Below are positions 1-8,164 of a stretch of DNA of 43,188 nucleotides, piece by piece (position 1 is the stretch's first letter; each line of letters starts with the position of its first letter). Position numbers and translations under genes: made by a program. A model generated the notes under the pieces. The model was given only the letters and a program-made list of their open reading frames with translations. It was not told the DNA's origin and searched no databases. This DNA is from Bacillota bacterium (lineage in GTDB: Bacteria > Bacillota > Clostridia > Peptostreptococcales > Anaerovoracaceae), in contig JAFPZZ010000010.1 of the NCBI GenBank assembly GCA_017417045.1, positions 1-43,188 on the forward strand. Direction: 5' to 3'.

Positions 1-98
1 ACTACACCTATAATTATAGTCTGGGCCGGAAAGACGAGAGCTGTATAAGAAGCAGATTATCCGGGATCCATGTTGCGTCTTGTGATAAAGGCGTGCCA

Positions 99-509
99 AT
101 GATAATCATCAATGGAAAAGAAAGCTCTATGTCTTTTGAGGTCGAAGGGATCGAGTATGAAGACGAGGACTGGCTGTATTGCAGGTTCGGATTCAAAGAC
201 GCTCAGGAATGGGTTTATTACAGGGATCCCTGCATTTGCAGACAGGAGTTGTTCCACATAGTGGAAATGCTCGATGAGGTGCTGGATGGCAACGTAAAAA
301 AACTCGGCATAGATACGATGGAATCTATATTTACGATGGAGGCTGTGTACGAAAAGGGTATGTATCACCTCACCTGGTTTTACGACTTATGGGAAGGGAG
401 GGGCTGCAAAGAAATGTCTGCAACAGAAGTCATGAACAAGGATCGGTTCATAGATATCATTGAGCAGTTTGAGGATCTCGCCTACCGGTGGGATCAGGAC
501 AAATCTTAG
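99..509 (+). CDS. Orphan WapI-like immunity/hypothetical protein
   Basis: This encodes a small acidic soluble protein of 136 residues with no signal peptide or membrane segment. The pattern of an early DEDWLYCRF stretch, then a DPC segment and a helix of the type ELFHIVEML, resembles the WapI-family immunity proteins that neutralise contact-dependent or Rhs/WapA toxins. This is fold-level recognition only. I prefer ATG at 99 because ATAAAGG (85-91) lies 7 bases upstream; GTG at 93 is too close to it. The same frame is open back to base 3, so a longer protein entering from outside the window cannot be excluded. No toxin gene is visible, and a large inverted repeat follows, which fits an accessory location. 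Confidence 0.6.
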   Translation: MIIINGKESSMSFEVEGIEYEDEDWLYCRFGFKDAQEWVYYRDPCICRQELFHIVEMLDEVLDGNVKKLGIDTMESIFTMEAVYEKGMYHLTWFYDLWEGRGCKEMSATEVMNKDRFIDIIEQFEDLAYRWDQDKS

Positions 510-569
510 TAGAAACGATAGACGTCGCGGGACCGGCGAAGACCATAACGAGGAGCAGCTGTCTATGTT

Positions 570-994
570 GATCTAAAGCTTTATGCGGTCCTGTGAAACG
601 GACGAGGGATCATTGCAAGGCGCAGATGTGATACACGCCGAATGAACGCAATAAATTTCAGCCACGCCAGGCAAACGCCGGATACGTGCCTGGGGGACCA
701 TTGCGAGGAGCCGTCTATGTTGACGGTGAGCGAGCGTCCCGGTCTCGAGAACGAGCAAAAGCGAAGAGGGTATATCCTACACAACATATGATCATATATC
801 TTGATCTCTCGTTCCAGAGACCACGCGAAGCGAAGCGATCAACATCAGGCGACGAAGCTCTCTGGTCCCAAGGGCACGTATCCGGCGGTCTCCTTTCCTG
901 CTGAAACTTTACGTGAAATGAGGCGATGTATCACACTGCGCCGCAGCATTCTGATCCCTAGGCCGCTTCGCAGTACCGCGTAAATACTTCGATC
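570..994. repeat. Large imperfect inverted repeat (~190-210 bp arms)
   Basis: This fills most of the 580-base gap between the immunity-like gene and tldD. The left arm (570 to about 755-781) aligns with the reverse complement of the right arm (about 782-808 to 994) around a centre near 781.5. The best block is 677-698 against 865-886, about 20 of 22 bases complementary. GATC at 570-573 pairs with 991-994, and GAACGAG at 749-755 pairs with 808-814. By eye the arms are about 70% identical, with short indels. A further partial direct copy lies at about 541-571 against 696-722. No transposase or convincing ORF is present. It is either a long hairpin/foldback (MITE-like) element or two diverged copies of a dispersed repeat in opposite orientation. 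Confidence 0.8.
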
Positions 995-1040
995 AGCCCA
1001 TCCGCTCTCCCCATGTACATCATATTATCCACCCGCGCCC

Positions 1041-1069
1041 TTTAAATCAGCCCCGTTTTCTGCTATTAT
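1041..1069 (+). promoter_or_regulatory. Probable tldD promoter
   Basis: TTTAAA (1041-1046) and TATTAT (1064-1069) are separated by 17 bases and lie 21 bases before the tldD start, just outside the inverted repeat. The -35 is non-consensus. AAAGGAG at 1076-1082 is the ribosome binding site. Confidence 0.45.
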
Positions 1070-1089
1070 CTTTCCGAAAGGAGAATCAA

Positions 1090-2523
1090 ATGAAAGCACC
1101 TTTTTCAAAGTATTTGGACGCGCTGACTCCGGGTCTCAGAAAGCTCATAGACCTGCTGTCCGCGCATTATGATTACGTGAGCGTTCTCTCCACGGACTCC
1201 AAGGGGCTCATGCTCAGGATCTCCCAGCACTCGAAATCCGTAGGGAACCAGACCATGACCACCGAGAGGGGCACGGTCGTGAGGGTATACAGGGGCGGGC
1301 TCTACAGCGAGTACGCGCTCGACAGCTTCGATCCGGAAAGACCCGAAGAGACCGCCGAGGCCATCAGAAAGACCTTAGACGCCCAGCTCGAACTGCTGAA
1401 GAGGACGGGCGTAAAGCCCTTCGAGACCGGGAAGCTCTCTGACGAGCCCCTCGAGATCTTCGTCGAGAGGGAGACTGAATATCTCCCCGAGGACTGCGAG
1501 ATCTCGGGCATGGTGGAGAAGTTCTCCGCGATATCCGACCGCGGCATGGCCATGAGCGAATACATGCTCGACTGCATGGTCAACGTCCAATCCACTCACG
1601 TCTGCAAGCTCTTCCTGACGAAGAACAGATACCTCCGTCAGAGCTACGTATACAGCGAGGGAGCCGTCGCGGCCATACTGGCCAAGGACGGGCAGAACAA
1701 GTTCGGCTACAAGAGCCTTTCCGGGCTCTGCGGTTTCGAGCTCTTCGACGACATCGACTCCAAGCTCAAGGGGGCGGTGGATACCGCGCTCGAGCTTCTT
1801 GACGCGGACCGCATCGAGCCGGGCGAGTACGAGATCATCACCTCACCCGAGGTCAGCGGGCTCATCGCCCACGAGGCGTTCGGCCACGGCGTCGAGATGG
1901 ACATGTTCGTGAAAGGCCGGGCCCTTGGCGCGGAATATATAGACAAGCGCGTGGGCTCGGAGCTCTGCACCATGCACGAGGGAGCGCTCTGCGCGGAGAA
2001 CGTCACGAGCTACGCCTTCGACGACGAGGGCATCCCCGCTGGCGACGTCACGGAGATCGACCGCGGAATACTCAGGACCGGCATATGCGACGCCCTGGCG
2101 GCGCTTAGGCTCGGGACCGTTCCCACCGGCAACGGCAAGAGGGAGAATTTCGAGCACAAGGTCTATACCAGGATGACCAACACCATCTTCGATTCTGGCA
2201 GCGACACGCTGGAGGACATGATAAAGTCCGTAAAGCACGGCTACCTGCTCGAGGGCATGGACAGCGGCATGGAGGATCCCAAGCACTGGGGCATCCAGTG
2301 CATCATCACCCTTGGCCGCGAGATAAAGGACGGAGCCTTCACCGGAAAGATCGTCGCACCCGTGATCATGACAGGCTACGTGCCCGACCTTCTCGGAAAT
2401 ATCTCCATGGCATCGGCCGACAGGCTGGTCTTCGGAAGCGGCGGCTGCGGCAAGGGCCATAAGGAGTGGGTCAAGGTCGCGGACGGCGGCCCGTATCTCA
2501 AGACGGTCGCGAGGCTGGGTTAG
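1090..2523 (+). CDS. tldD: TldD metalloprotease subunit
   Basis: This is the catalytic partner of the TldD/TldE heterodimeric zinc protease, which degrades unfolded peptides and in other bacteria matures microcins and RiPPs or processes the CcdA antitoxin. The 477 residues match the family. HEAFGH at residues 261-266 is the HExxxH metal motif, followed by GVEMD. The C-terminal GSGGCGKG contains a Cys near residue 453, which in the known structure completes the metal site. The start is supported by AAAGGAG seven bases upstream. tldE follows after 15 bases with its own strong ribosome binding site, so the two are cotranscribed. The protein is cytoplasmic. Confidence 0.95.
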   Translation: MKAPFSKYLDALTPGLRKLIDLLSAHYDYVSVLSTDSKGLMLRISQHSKSVGNQTMTTERGTVVRVYRGGLYSEYALDSFDPERPEETAEAIRKTLDAQLELLKRTGVKPFETGKLSDEPLEIFVERETEYLPEDCEISGMVEKFSAISDRGMAMSEYMLDCMVNVQSTHVCKLFLTKNRYLRQSYVYSEGAVAAILAKDGQNKFGYKSLSGLCGFELFDDIDSKLKGAVDTALELLDADRIEPGEYEIITSPEVSGLIAHEAFGHGVEMDMFVKGRALGAEYIDKRVGSELCTMHEGALCAENVTSYAFDDEGIPAGDVTEIDRGILRTGICDALAALRLGTVPTGNGKRENFEHKVYTRMTNTIFDSGSDTLEDMIKSVKHGYLLEGMDSGMEDPKHWGIQCIITLGREIKDGAFTGKIVAPVIMTGYVPDLLGNISMASADRLVFGSGGCGKGHKEWVKVADGGPYLKTVARLG

Positions 2524-2538
2524 GAAAGGAGGCCCGAA

Positions 2539-3831
2539 ATGAAAACAGAAAGAATAGCAGAACTGCTCAGGGCTTCCTCCGCCGACGCCTGGGAGATCAT
2601 AGACAGCAGGATAAAGGGATGGGAGTTCTACTTCATACGCCATGAGCTCGACCAGAACAGGGCCAAGGACGTGGAGCACGTCACCATCCGCGTATACAAG
2701 AATATAGGTGAGGAAGCCATGGGTTCCGCCTCAGCGAGGATCGCGGTCAGCGAGACCGAGGAGAACGTAAAAAAGACCATAGACGACCTGGTCTACCAGG
2801 CGTCCCTCGTAAGGAACAAGCCCTACAGGCTCAATCCCCCGAGGGATTTCGAACCCATGCCAGAGTACAGCGGCAGCGTGGAGGCCGAAGCCGAGGCCTT
2901 CATAAACGCCATGAACTCCGTCCGCGAGACTGAGACCGAGGATATCAACAGCTTCGAGATCTTCACGGACAGCGTGGAGCGCAGGCTGATCAATTCTGAG
3001 GGCATAGACATTACCGAAAAGTATCCCTCATCCAAGGTCGAGGTGGTCGTGAACGCCAGAAAAGACGGCCACGAGATAGAGCTCTACAGGCTCTACGACC
3101 TCGGCTCCTGCGACAGGGACGGGCTGGTCAGGGACGTCGAGGAGGTCCTCCAGATAGGAAAGGACAAGCTCATAGCGGTCCCGACCCCGGCCATAGGGAC
3201 GAGCCCGGTGGTATTTTCCACCGACGCGGCCCTCGAGATCTACGGCTATTTCCTCGACAATCTGAACGCGGCCTACGCCGTGAGGGGCATGACCAGCTTC
3301 GAGCTCGGAAAACCCATGGCCGAGGATATCAGGGGCGATAAGGTCACCCTGAACGCCGTCAGATATATGGAAGGCTCCCCGAGCAACTTCGCCTGCGACG
3401 CGGAGGGCTCCCCGATAAGGGATCTCTGCATGATAGACGCCGGCGTTCCGAAGGCCTGGTGCGGCTCCCGCATGTTCACCCAGTACATGGGTCTGGACGA
3501 CGCCTTCGACATCTCCAACTGGGAGGTGAGCGGCGGAAGCAGGAGCGCAGCCGAGCTCAGGAAGGGTAACTTCCTCGAGGTCGTCGAGTTCTCCGATTTT
3601 CAGGTCGATTCCATGACCGGTGATATCTTCGGCGAGATCAGGCTCGGCTATCTGCACAGGGACGGCAACGTCATCCCCGTGTCCGGGGGCTCTGTCTCCG
3701 GCAGCATGAGGGACAACATCCCTGAGATGTACATGTCCAAGGAGACGAGGCGCTACAGCAGCGCCCGCGTCCCTGCCGTCACCAGGCTCGAGAAGGTCAC
3801 GGTCAGCGGGATCTCGGGAGAAGATCAGTAA
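2539..3831 (+). CDS. tldE: TldE/PmbA protease subunit
   Basis: This is the non-catalytic partner of TldD, 430 residues long. It shares the family architecture (N-terminal domain, then a C-terminal domain ending in the SGSMRDNIPEMY type segment), but the HExxxH motif present in the upstream protein is missing, which distinguishes TldE/PmbA from TldD. AAAGGAGG at 2524-2531 precedes the ATG. The tldD-tldE pair is intact, so a functional heterodimer is expected. No RiPP precursor or maturation gene is recognisable nearby, so a general peptide-clearing role is the simpler inference. Confidence 0.93.
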   Translation: MKTERIAELLRASSADAWEIIDSRIKGWEFYFIRHELDQNRAKDVEHVTIRVYKNIGEEAMGSASARIAVSETEENVKKTIDDLVYQASLVRNKPYRLNPPRDFEPMPEYSGSVEAEAEAFINAMNSVRETETEDINSFEIFTDSVERRLINSEGIDITEKYPSSKVEVVVNARKDGHEIELYRLYDLGSCDRDGLVRDVEEVLQIGKDKLIAVPTPAIGTSPVVFSTDAALEIYGYFLDNLNAAYAVRGMTSFELGKPMAEDIRGDKVTLNAVRYMEGSPSNFACDAEGSPIRDLCMIDAGVPKAWCGSRMFTQYMGLDDAFDISNWEVSGGSRSAAELRKGNFLEVVEFSDFQVDSMTGDIFGEIRLGYLHRDGNVIPVSGGSVSGSMRDNIPEMYMSKETRRYSSARVPAVTRLEKVTVSGISGEDQ

Positions 3832-3921
3832 AGCCGCGCCGGTCTGCGAGATATTTGACGCCTGCACACGCGGATCCATGCCGCGCTCCATAAAGGCAGT
3901 AAGCACAGCGAAAGGACAGAG

Positions 3922-5433
3922 ATGCCGCAGCTCTCGATGTTCGAAAACAAGATACAGAGACCCCTCGCGGACAGACTCAGGCCCAGGACCCTCGACGAGT
4001 TCTACGGCCAGAAGCATCTGCTGGGCGAGGGCAAGGTCCTCAGGAAGCTCATCGAGAGCGACAATATCGGCTCGATGATATTCTGGGGCCCCCCCGGCGT
4101 GGGCAAGACCACGCTCGCGGGCATTATCGCGGCCTCCACCGACTCTGAGTTCATAGAATTCTCCGCCGTGACCAGCGGCATCAAGGAGATACGCTCTGTC
4201 ATGGAGCAGGCGGAGACCAACAGGCAGCTCGGCACCCGCACCATAGTCTTCGTGGACGAGATACACCGCTTCAACAAGGCCCAGCAGGACGCCTTCCTGC
4301 CCTTCGTCGAGAGGGGCAGCATAGTTTTGATAGGCGCTACTACGGAAAACCCGTCCTTCGAGGTCAACGGGGCGCTGCTCTCCAGATGCAGGGTCTTTGT
4401 CCTCAATCAGCTGAACGAGGACGATATCTGTGACATACTCAGAAGGGCAGTCACCGACAGGCGTGGCTTCGGACTGGACAGGATAGTCATCAGCGATGAT
4501 ATCATCCACGCCATAGCGGTCTTTTCGGACGGCGACGCCAGGGCGGCGCTCTCGACCCTTGAGATGGTGATCCTTAATTCCGATACCGACAGCGAGGGCC
4601 GCATAGTCGTCACGGAAGAGATCGTTCAGCAGTGCACCTCGAAGAAGATGCTGCTCTACGACAAGAACGGCGAGGAGCACTACAACCTCATCTCCGCCCT
4701 GCACAAATCCATGAGGAATTCCGATCCCGACGCCGCGGTATACTGGCTTGCCAGGATGCTCGAGGCTGGGGAGGATCCAATGTACGTCGCGAGGCGCGTC
4801 ACGCGCTTTGCCGCAGAGGATATAGGCATGGCCGACCCGAGGGCGCTCGAGATCTGCGTCGCGGCCTTCCAGGCCTGCCACCTCATAGGCATGCCCGAAT
4901 GCACGGTCCACCTGACCGAGGCCGTCGTGTACTGCTCTCTCGCGCCCAAGTCCAACGCCATGGACGTGGCCTACATGCTGGCGAGAGAGGACGCGCAGAG
5001 GATGCTCGACGAACCGGTCCCGCTCGTCATACGAAACGCCCCCACGAAGCTCATGAAGGAGCAGGGCTACGGCAAGGGCTACCAGTACGCGCACGACGCC
5101 AAGGATAAGCTCACAAACATGCAGTGCCTGCCCGATTCGCTGTTGGGCCGCGAGTATTACAGGCCCACGAAGCAGGGCTTCGAGGAACGCTACGGCGAGC
5201 GCCTGGCCGAGATCAAGAAGTGGAAGCGCGAGCACGGGGCTCCGGGATTCGCGAAGGATCGTCCGGAAAGCGCGGAGCCGGACGCCGGGAAAATGGCAGC
5301 TCAGAGCACGGAAAAATCCGCAAAGGAAAAGCAAGAGGCTCCTGCGGAGGGTCCATCGGACGATACTCTCCAGGTAAAAGTCTTTAAGACCGCGGCCGAG
5401 ATGCTCGCGGAGCTGGAGAAAGACAAGAAATAA
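3922..5433 (+). CDS. rarA: RarA/MgsA replication-associated AAA+ ATPase
   Basis: This is a clamp-loader-like AAA+ ATPase that acts at stalled replication forks and binds single-strand DNA ends with SSB. Walker A GPPGVGKTT begins at residue 56 and Walker B FVDEIHRF is at about 110-117. GATTENPSF (sensor 1 region) and the C-terminal tetramerisation region, with the family-typical YKYAHD-like segment (here YQYAHDAKD), are present. At 503 residues it is longer than usual (about 420-445). The excess is a charged, low-complexity tail after about residue 435 that ends in a helix-prone KVFKTAAEMLAEL segment. AAAGGA at 3911-3916 serves the ATG. It may be cotranscribed with tldDE, 90 bases upstream. 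Confidence 0.93.
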   Translation: MPQLSMFENKIQRPLADRLRPRTLDEFYGQKHLLGEGKVLRKLIESDNIGSMIFWGPPGVGKTTLAGIIAASTDSEFIEFSAVTSGIKEIRSVMEQAETNRQLGTRTIVFVDEIHRFNKAQQDAFLPFVERGSIVLIGATTENPSFEVNGALLSRCRVFVLNQLNEDDICDILRRAVTDRRGFGLDRIVISDDIIHAIAVFSDGDARAALSTLEMVILNSDTDSEGRIVVTEEIVQQCTSKKMLLYDKNGEEHYNLISALHKSMRNSDPDAAVYWLARMLEAGEDPMYVARRVTRFAAEDIGMADPRALEICVAAFQACHLIGMPECTVHLTEAVVYCSLAPKSNAMDVAYMLAREDAQRMLDEPVPLVIRNAPTKLMKEQGYGKGYQYAHDAKDKLTNMQCLPDSLLGREYYRPTKQGFEERYGERLAEIKKWKREHGAPGFAKDRPESAEPDAGKMAAQSTEKSAKEKQEAPAEGPSDDTLQVKVFKTAAEMLAELEKDKK

Positions 5434-5448
5434 AGGATAAAGTGTAAT

Positions 5449-5492
5449 AGCCCCTCCCCAGGCATTAGCCCTGCGGGAGGGGGCTTTGTTTG
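5449..5492 (+). terminator. rarA terminator
   Basis: The stem AGCCCCTCCCC (5449-5459) pairs with GGGAGGGGGCT (5475-5485), followed by TTGTTT. It lies 16 bases after the rarA stop. Confidence 0.85.
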
Positions 5493-5551
5493 CCGGAGCG
5501 CAGTTCCCGTTCATAGATCAAGCGTCCCTGCGGGGGAGTTCTAAGTCAAAG

Positions 5552-5587
5552 CAAGACCCCGCGCCAGGCGCGGGGTCGATCTTTTAT
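5552..5587. terminator. Bidirectional terminator between rarA and acyl-CoA synthetase
   Basis: GACCCCGCGC (5555-5564), loop CAG and GCGCGGGGTC (5568-5577) form a perfect 10-bp stem. T-rich sequence follows on both strands (GATCTTTT on plus, TTGCTTT on minus). The GCAAGACCCCGC lead-in is shared with the hairpin array at 26488-26622. Confidence 0.8.
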
Positions 5588-5641
5588 ATTTGCCTTAGCA
5601 TCTGAGGATGCGCAGACACGGCTATCTGCTTTTTATATGGT

Positions 5642-7408
5642 CTATCCGATCTGCTTATACCTCTTGACCTTGCCAGTGGTCGTCTTTTCCATGGGAACGT
5701 CGCTTAAGTAACGCCTGAAGATGTGTTTGTAGATCGGAAGCTTCGCGTTGATCTCCTCGATATCCGCGGCGAAGATCTCTTCGAGCTCCTCGGCGCTCTT
5801 CTCGCCGAAGGCGTCCTTGACTGCGGCGGGGTCATATACGGCGCGCACGCAGAGCACAGGATCCTTGGGATCGTCGCCCTTGGGCTCTCCGAAGACCATG
5901 CATTCCGAGATATAGGGCAGGTTGTCGATCAGGACTTCGAGCTCTTCGGGATAAACGTTTTTCCCGTTTTTCAGGACTATTACGTTCTTCTTCCTCCCTC
6001 TTATGGTGACGAATCCGTCCCTGTCCATGCTGGCGAGGTCTCCTGTGTGGAGCCAGCCGTCCTTGTCCAGCATCTCCGCTGTGGCCTCCTCGTCCTCATA
6101 GTATCCGAGCATGACGTTGGGACCGCGCGCGATGAGCTCTCCTATGCCCTCCTCGTTGGGATCCTCTATCATGACTTCGACCTCGGGAATGGCCTTTCCT
6201 ATGCTTCCGTAGCGCACGTTGTCCACGTTTTCGGCGGTGATGACGGGGGACGCCTCGGTCATTCCGTAACCCTGCACGAGTGTGATTCCGAGGTCGGTAA
6301 AGCCCTCGGCGACCGCGGGGTCGAGAGGAGAGGCGCCGCTCACTATATAGCGCAGATGTCCGCCGAGCTTCTCGTGGATCTCGCTGAAGACCTTGCGCCG
6401 TACGTCTATTCCAAGTTTGCTGAGTCCGCGGGTGAGCTTGATGCCTGTCCTCAGGGTCTTCTCCTTGCCCTGTTTTTTGACCTCGGCCATTATGCGCTTA
6501 TATATGGATTCGATCAGCAGGGGGACGCAGATGAACACGCTGACCCCGTACTCCTGGATGTTCTTCTGTATATACTTAAGGCCGTCGCAGAATACCGTGG
6601 TCATGCCTATGCAGCTCATCATGGTCTGTCCGGTCGAGCCGAAGGTGTGGTGGTAGGGCAGGAAGGCCATGTTGACGTCGCCGAAGCGCAGATCCTCGGT
6701 GGAGAGCACGGACCAGATGTTGTGGCAGAGATTGTACTGCGTCAGCATGACGGCCTTCGCGAGGCTCGTGGTCCCGGAGGTGAAGAGTATGATCGAAAGC
6801 GCGTTGCCGTCGACCGGAAGGGCGCGGTACTTATCCTTTTCTGCCTCGGGCATGGCCTGTCCCTTTGCGAGCAGCTCCGGGACCGAGAGATAGCCCTCTA
6901 ACTCATCCATGCAGATGAAAGTGAGCTTCGAGCCTTTTTCGCCGGCCCTGATCTTTTCGATGAAGTCTATATGATCCTTGTCGAAGAGCACCGCGTCCGC
7001 TTTCGCCTTGAAGACCGAGAACTCGAATTCTTCGTAGGGAAGGCCCTTGTCCAGGGGGACGCAGATCCCGAGCCCGCAGAGCTGGGCGTAGTAACCGAGC
7101 ATCCATTCGTAGCGGTTCTTGCCTATCACGGCGAGGCGCTTGCCGAGAAGCCCCATATCCATCAGGGCGGCGCCGAGGGCGTCGACCTCCTTCTTCAGCT
7201 GGTCGAATCCGACCTTTCTGTATACTGCCGGAGAGGACTTAGTTTCCTTTTGTGTCTTGATTATATATGCCGGATGATCGCCGAAGAGCTCCGCGCAGCC
7301 GGCGAGCAGCTCCCTGATATCCCTGTAACGGGGGACCTCCCGCTTGACCGGGAGCGAGGGGACGGGAAGCCTGACCGGAGCCTTTGCCGCAAGAGTGTCG
7401 TTCATCAT
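5642..7408 (-). CDS. AMP-dependent long-chain acyl-CoA synthetase
   Basis: This adenylate-forming enzyme of the FadD/ACSL group activates a fatty or other carboxylic acid to an acyl-AMP and then an acyl-CoA. It is 588 residues long. The P-loop motif reads LFTSGTTSLAKAV near residue 207, slightly degenerate against the usual SGTTGxPKG. Further motifs are YGMTEASPV, DGWLHTGDLA and RGRKKNVIVLKNGKNVYPEE. The C-terminal catalytic lysine lies in TTTGKVKRYKQ. Two adjacent ATGs (7406-7408 and 7403-7405) follow a GGAGG; the second has the better spacing. It is monocistronic, with its own promoter (7475-7502) and the shared terminator at 5552-5587. The substrate cannot be read from sequence. Confidence 0.92.
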   Translation of the reverse strand: MMNDTLAAKAPVRLPVPSLPVKREVPRYRDIRELLAGCAELFGDHPAYIIKTQKETKSSPAVYRKVGFDQLKKEVDALGAALMDMGLLGKRLAVIGKNRYEWMLGYYAQLCGLGICVPLDKGLPYEEFEFSVFKAKADAVLFDKDHIDFIEKIRAGEKGSKLTFICMDELEGYLSVPELLAKGQAMPEAEKDKYRALPVDGNALSIILFTSGTTSLAKAVMLTQYNLCHNIWSVLSTEDLRFGDVNMAFLPYHHTFGSTGQTMMSCIGMTTVFCDGLKYIQKNIQEYGVSVFICVPLLIESIYKRIMAEVKKQGKEKTLRTGIKLTRGLSKLGIDVRRKVFSEIHEKLGGHLRYIVSGASPLDPAVAEGFTDLGITLVQGYGMTEASPVITAENVDNVRYGSIGKAIPEVEVMIEDPNEEGIGELIARGPNVMLGYYEDEEATAEMLDKDGWLHTGDLASMDRDGFVTIRGRKKNVIVLKNGKNVYPEELEVLIDNLPYISECMVFGEPKGDDPKDPVLCVRAVYDPAAVKDAFGEKSAEELEEIFAADIEEINAKLPIYKHIFRRYLSDVPMEKTTTGKVKRYKQIG

Positions 7409-7474
7409 TACCTCCAGAAGACGGATTTATTACACATTTGTTGCGAAAAGTGTGGAAGATATTGCATTAGGTGC

Positions 7475-7502
7475 ATTATATCACGGAGTGCAGAACTTAC
7501 AA
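7475..7502 (-). promoter_or_regulatory. Promoter of the acyl-CoA synthetase gene
   Basis: On the minus strand, TTGTAA (7497-7502) and TATAAT (7475-7480) are separated by 16 bases, about 65 bases before the start codon. Confidence 0.7.
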
Positions 7503-7520
7503 GAGGCATTTTAGCATATT

Positions 7521-7565
7521 TTCGATATCGAACACAATATTATCTAATTATAATTATTAGATAAT
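7521..7565. promoter_or_regulatory. Two palindromes upstream of the acyl-CoA synthetase promoter
   Basis: TTCGATATCGAA (7521-7532) is a perfect 12-bp palindrome. ATTATCTAAT (7539-7548) and ATTAGATAAT (7556-7565) are perfect 10-bp inverted arms around TATAATT. Both lie in an AT-rich island within 65 bases upstream of the -35 box and could be operators. The effector is unknown. Confidence 0.45.
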
Positions 7566-7572
7566 GGGAGAA

Positions 7573-7611
7573 ATAAAAAAAGATGCCGCTCGCCTGAGGC
7601 GCTGCGGCATC
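7573..7611 (-). terminator. Terminator of the TolC-like gene remnant
   Basis: On the minus strand, GATGCCGC, an inner GCCTCAGGC and GCGGCATC are followed by TTTTTTT. It sits 33 bases after the stop of the TolC-like remnant, so the decayed gene has kept its terminator. Confidence 0.85.
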
Positions 7612-7644
7612 TGCGGGAGAACGGCACTGAGGGGAGAGTTTCCA

Positions 7645-8160
7645 TTACGCCCCCGAGCTTTGATCGAGGCCCTTGACTATCCAGCAATAATCCACCCATG
7701 CGTCGACCAGGTCAAGAAGCGAGACGTTGTATGCCCGCTCGGCCTCGTCCAGCTCGAGCTGCGTGACCAGATTGTACTTTTTCCTGATCTTAAGGGCAGC
7801 GATCATCCTTTCGGCTTTTTCCAGAGCGCCCTTTAAGCTCTCTATACTTCCGTCCAGCCTTATGATGTCCGTATAAGCCTTCTGCGCGGCCCGGGTCATC
7901 TCGGCGGCAGCCTTTTCACGGCCGATCTTGTAGAGCCTTATCTGATAGACTATGCTGTCCCTTGTGAGCACGCTCATCTCGGTATGCTTAAGGGCGTCGA
8001 GCTGTTTGTCGAGCGCGTCGGAGGCCGCATTCTGCGAGATGCGCTCCGCTATATCGGAGTATCTTATCGTCCCGGGAGCGGTTTGTTCCTCAACGGCTGC
8101 GCCTGAAGATTCCTCGCTCACCGAAGATCCCTCTGCCCGGGAAGCCTCGTTCGCCTCGAC
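7645..8160 (-). pseudogene. Truncated TolC-like outer-membrane-factor/coiled-coil protein
   Basis: Reading on the minus strand, about 170 residues look genuine. A segment beginning TIRYSDIAERISQ is followed by a long amphipathic helix, then the TolC-type ending KYNLVTQLELDEAERAYNVSLLDLVDAW (shown only in part: LELDEAERAYN). Full TolC-like proteins exceed 400 residues and start with a signal peptide; here there is neither a plausible start codon nor a signal peptide. Upstream (above about 8165) the same frame runs antisense through an ABC exporter, which marks a rearrangement junction near 8150-8190. I infer a 5'-truncated remnant of an export system. The exact border is uncertain. Confidence 0.65.
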
Positions 8161-8164
8161 CTTT

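Noticed and set aside
573..983. Several short open frames on both strands inside the inverted repeat
   Set aside because: They have no ribosome binding sites or recognisable motifs and follow the repeat symmetry.
3028..5514. An 828-residue open frame antisense to tldE and rarA
   Set aside because: It is a GC-codon shadow: both sense genes have clear motifs, and the antisense protein has no start signal or domains.
7564..7836. A 90-residue plus-strand frame over the TolC-like remnant
   Set aside because: It begins in the minus-strand terminator and has no family features; it is antisense to the TolC-like tail.
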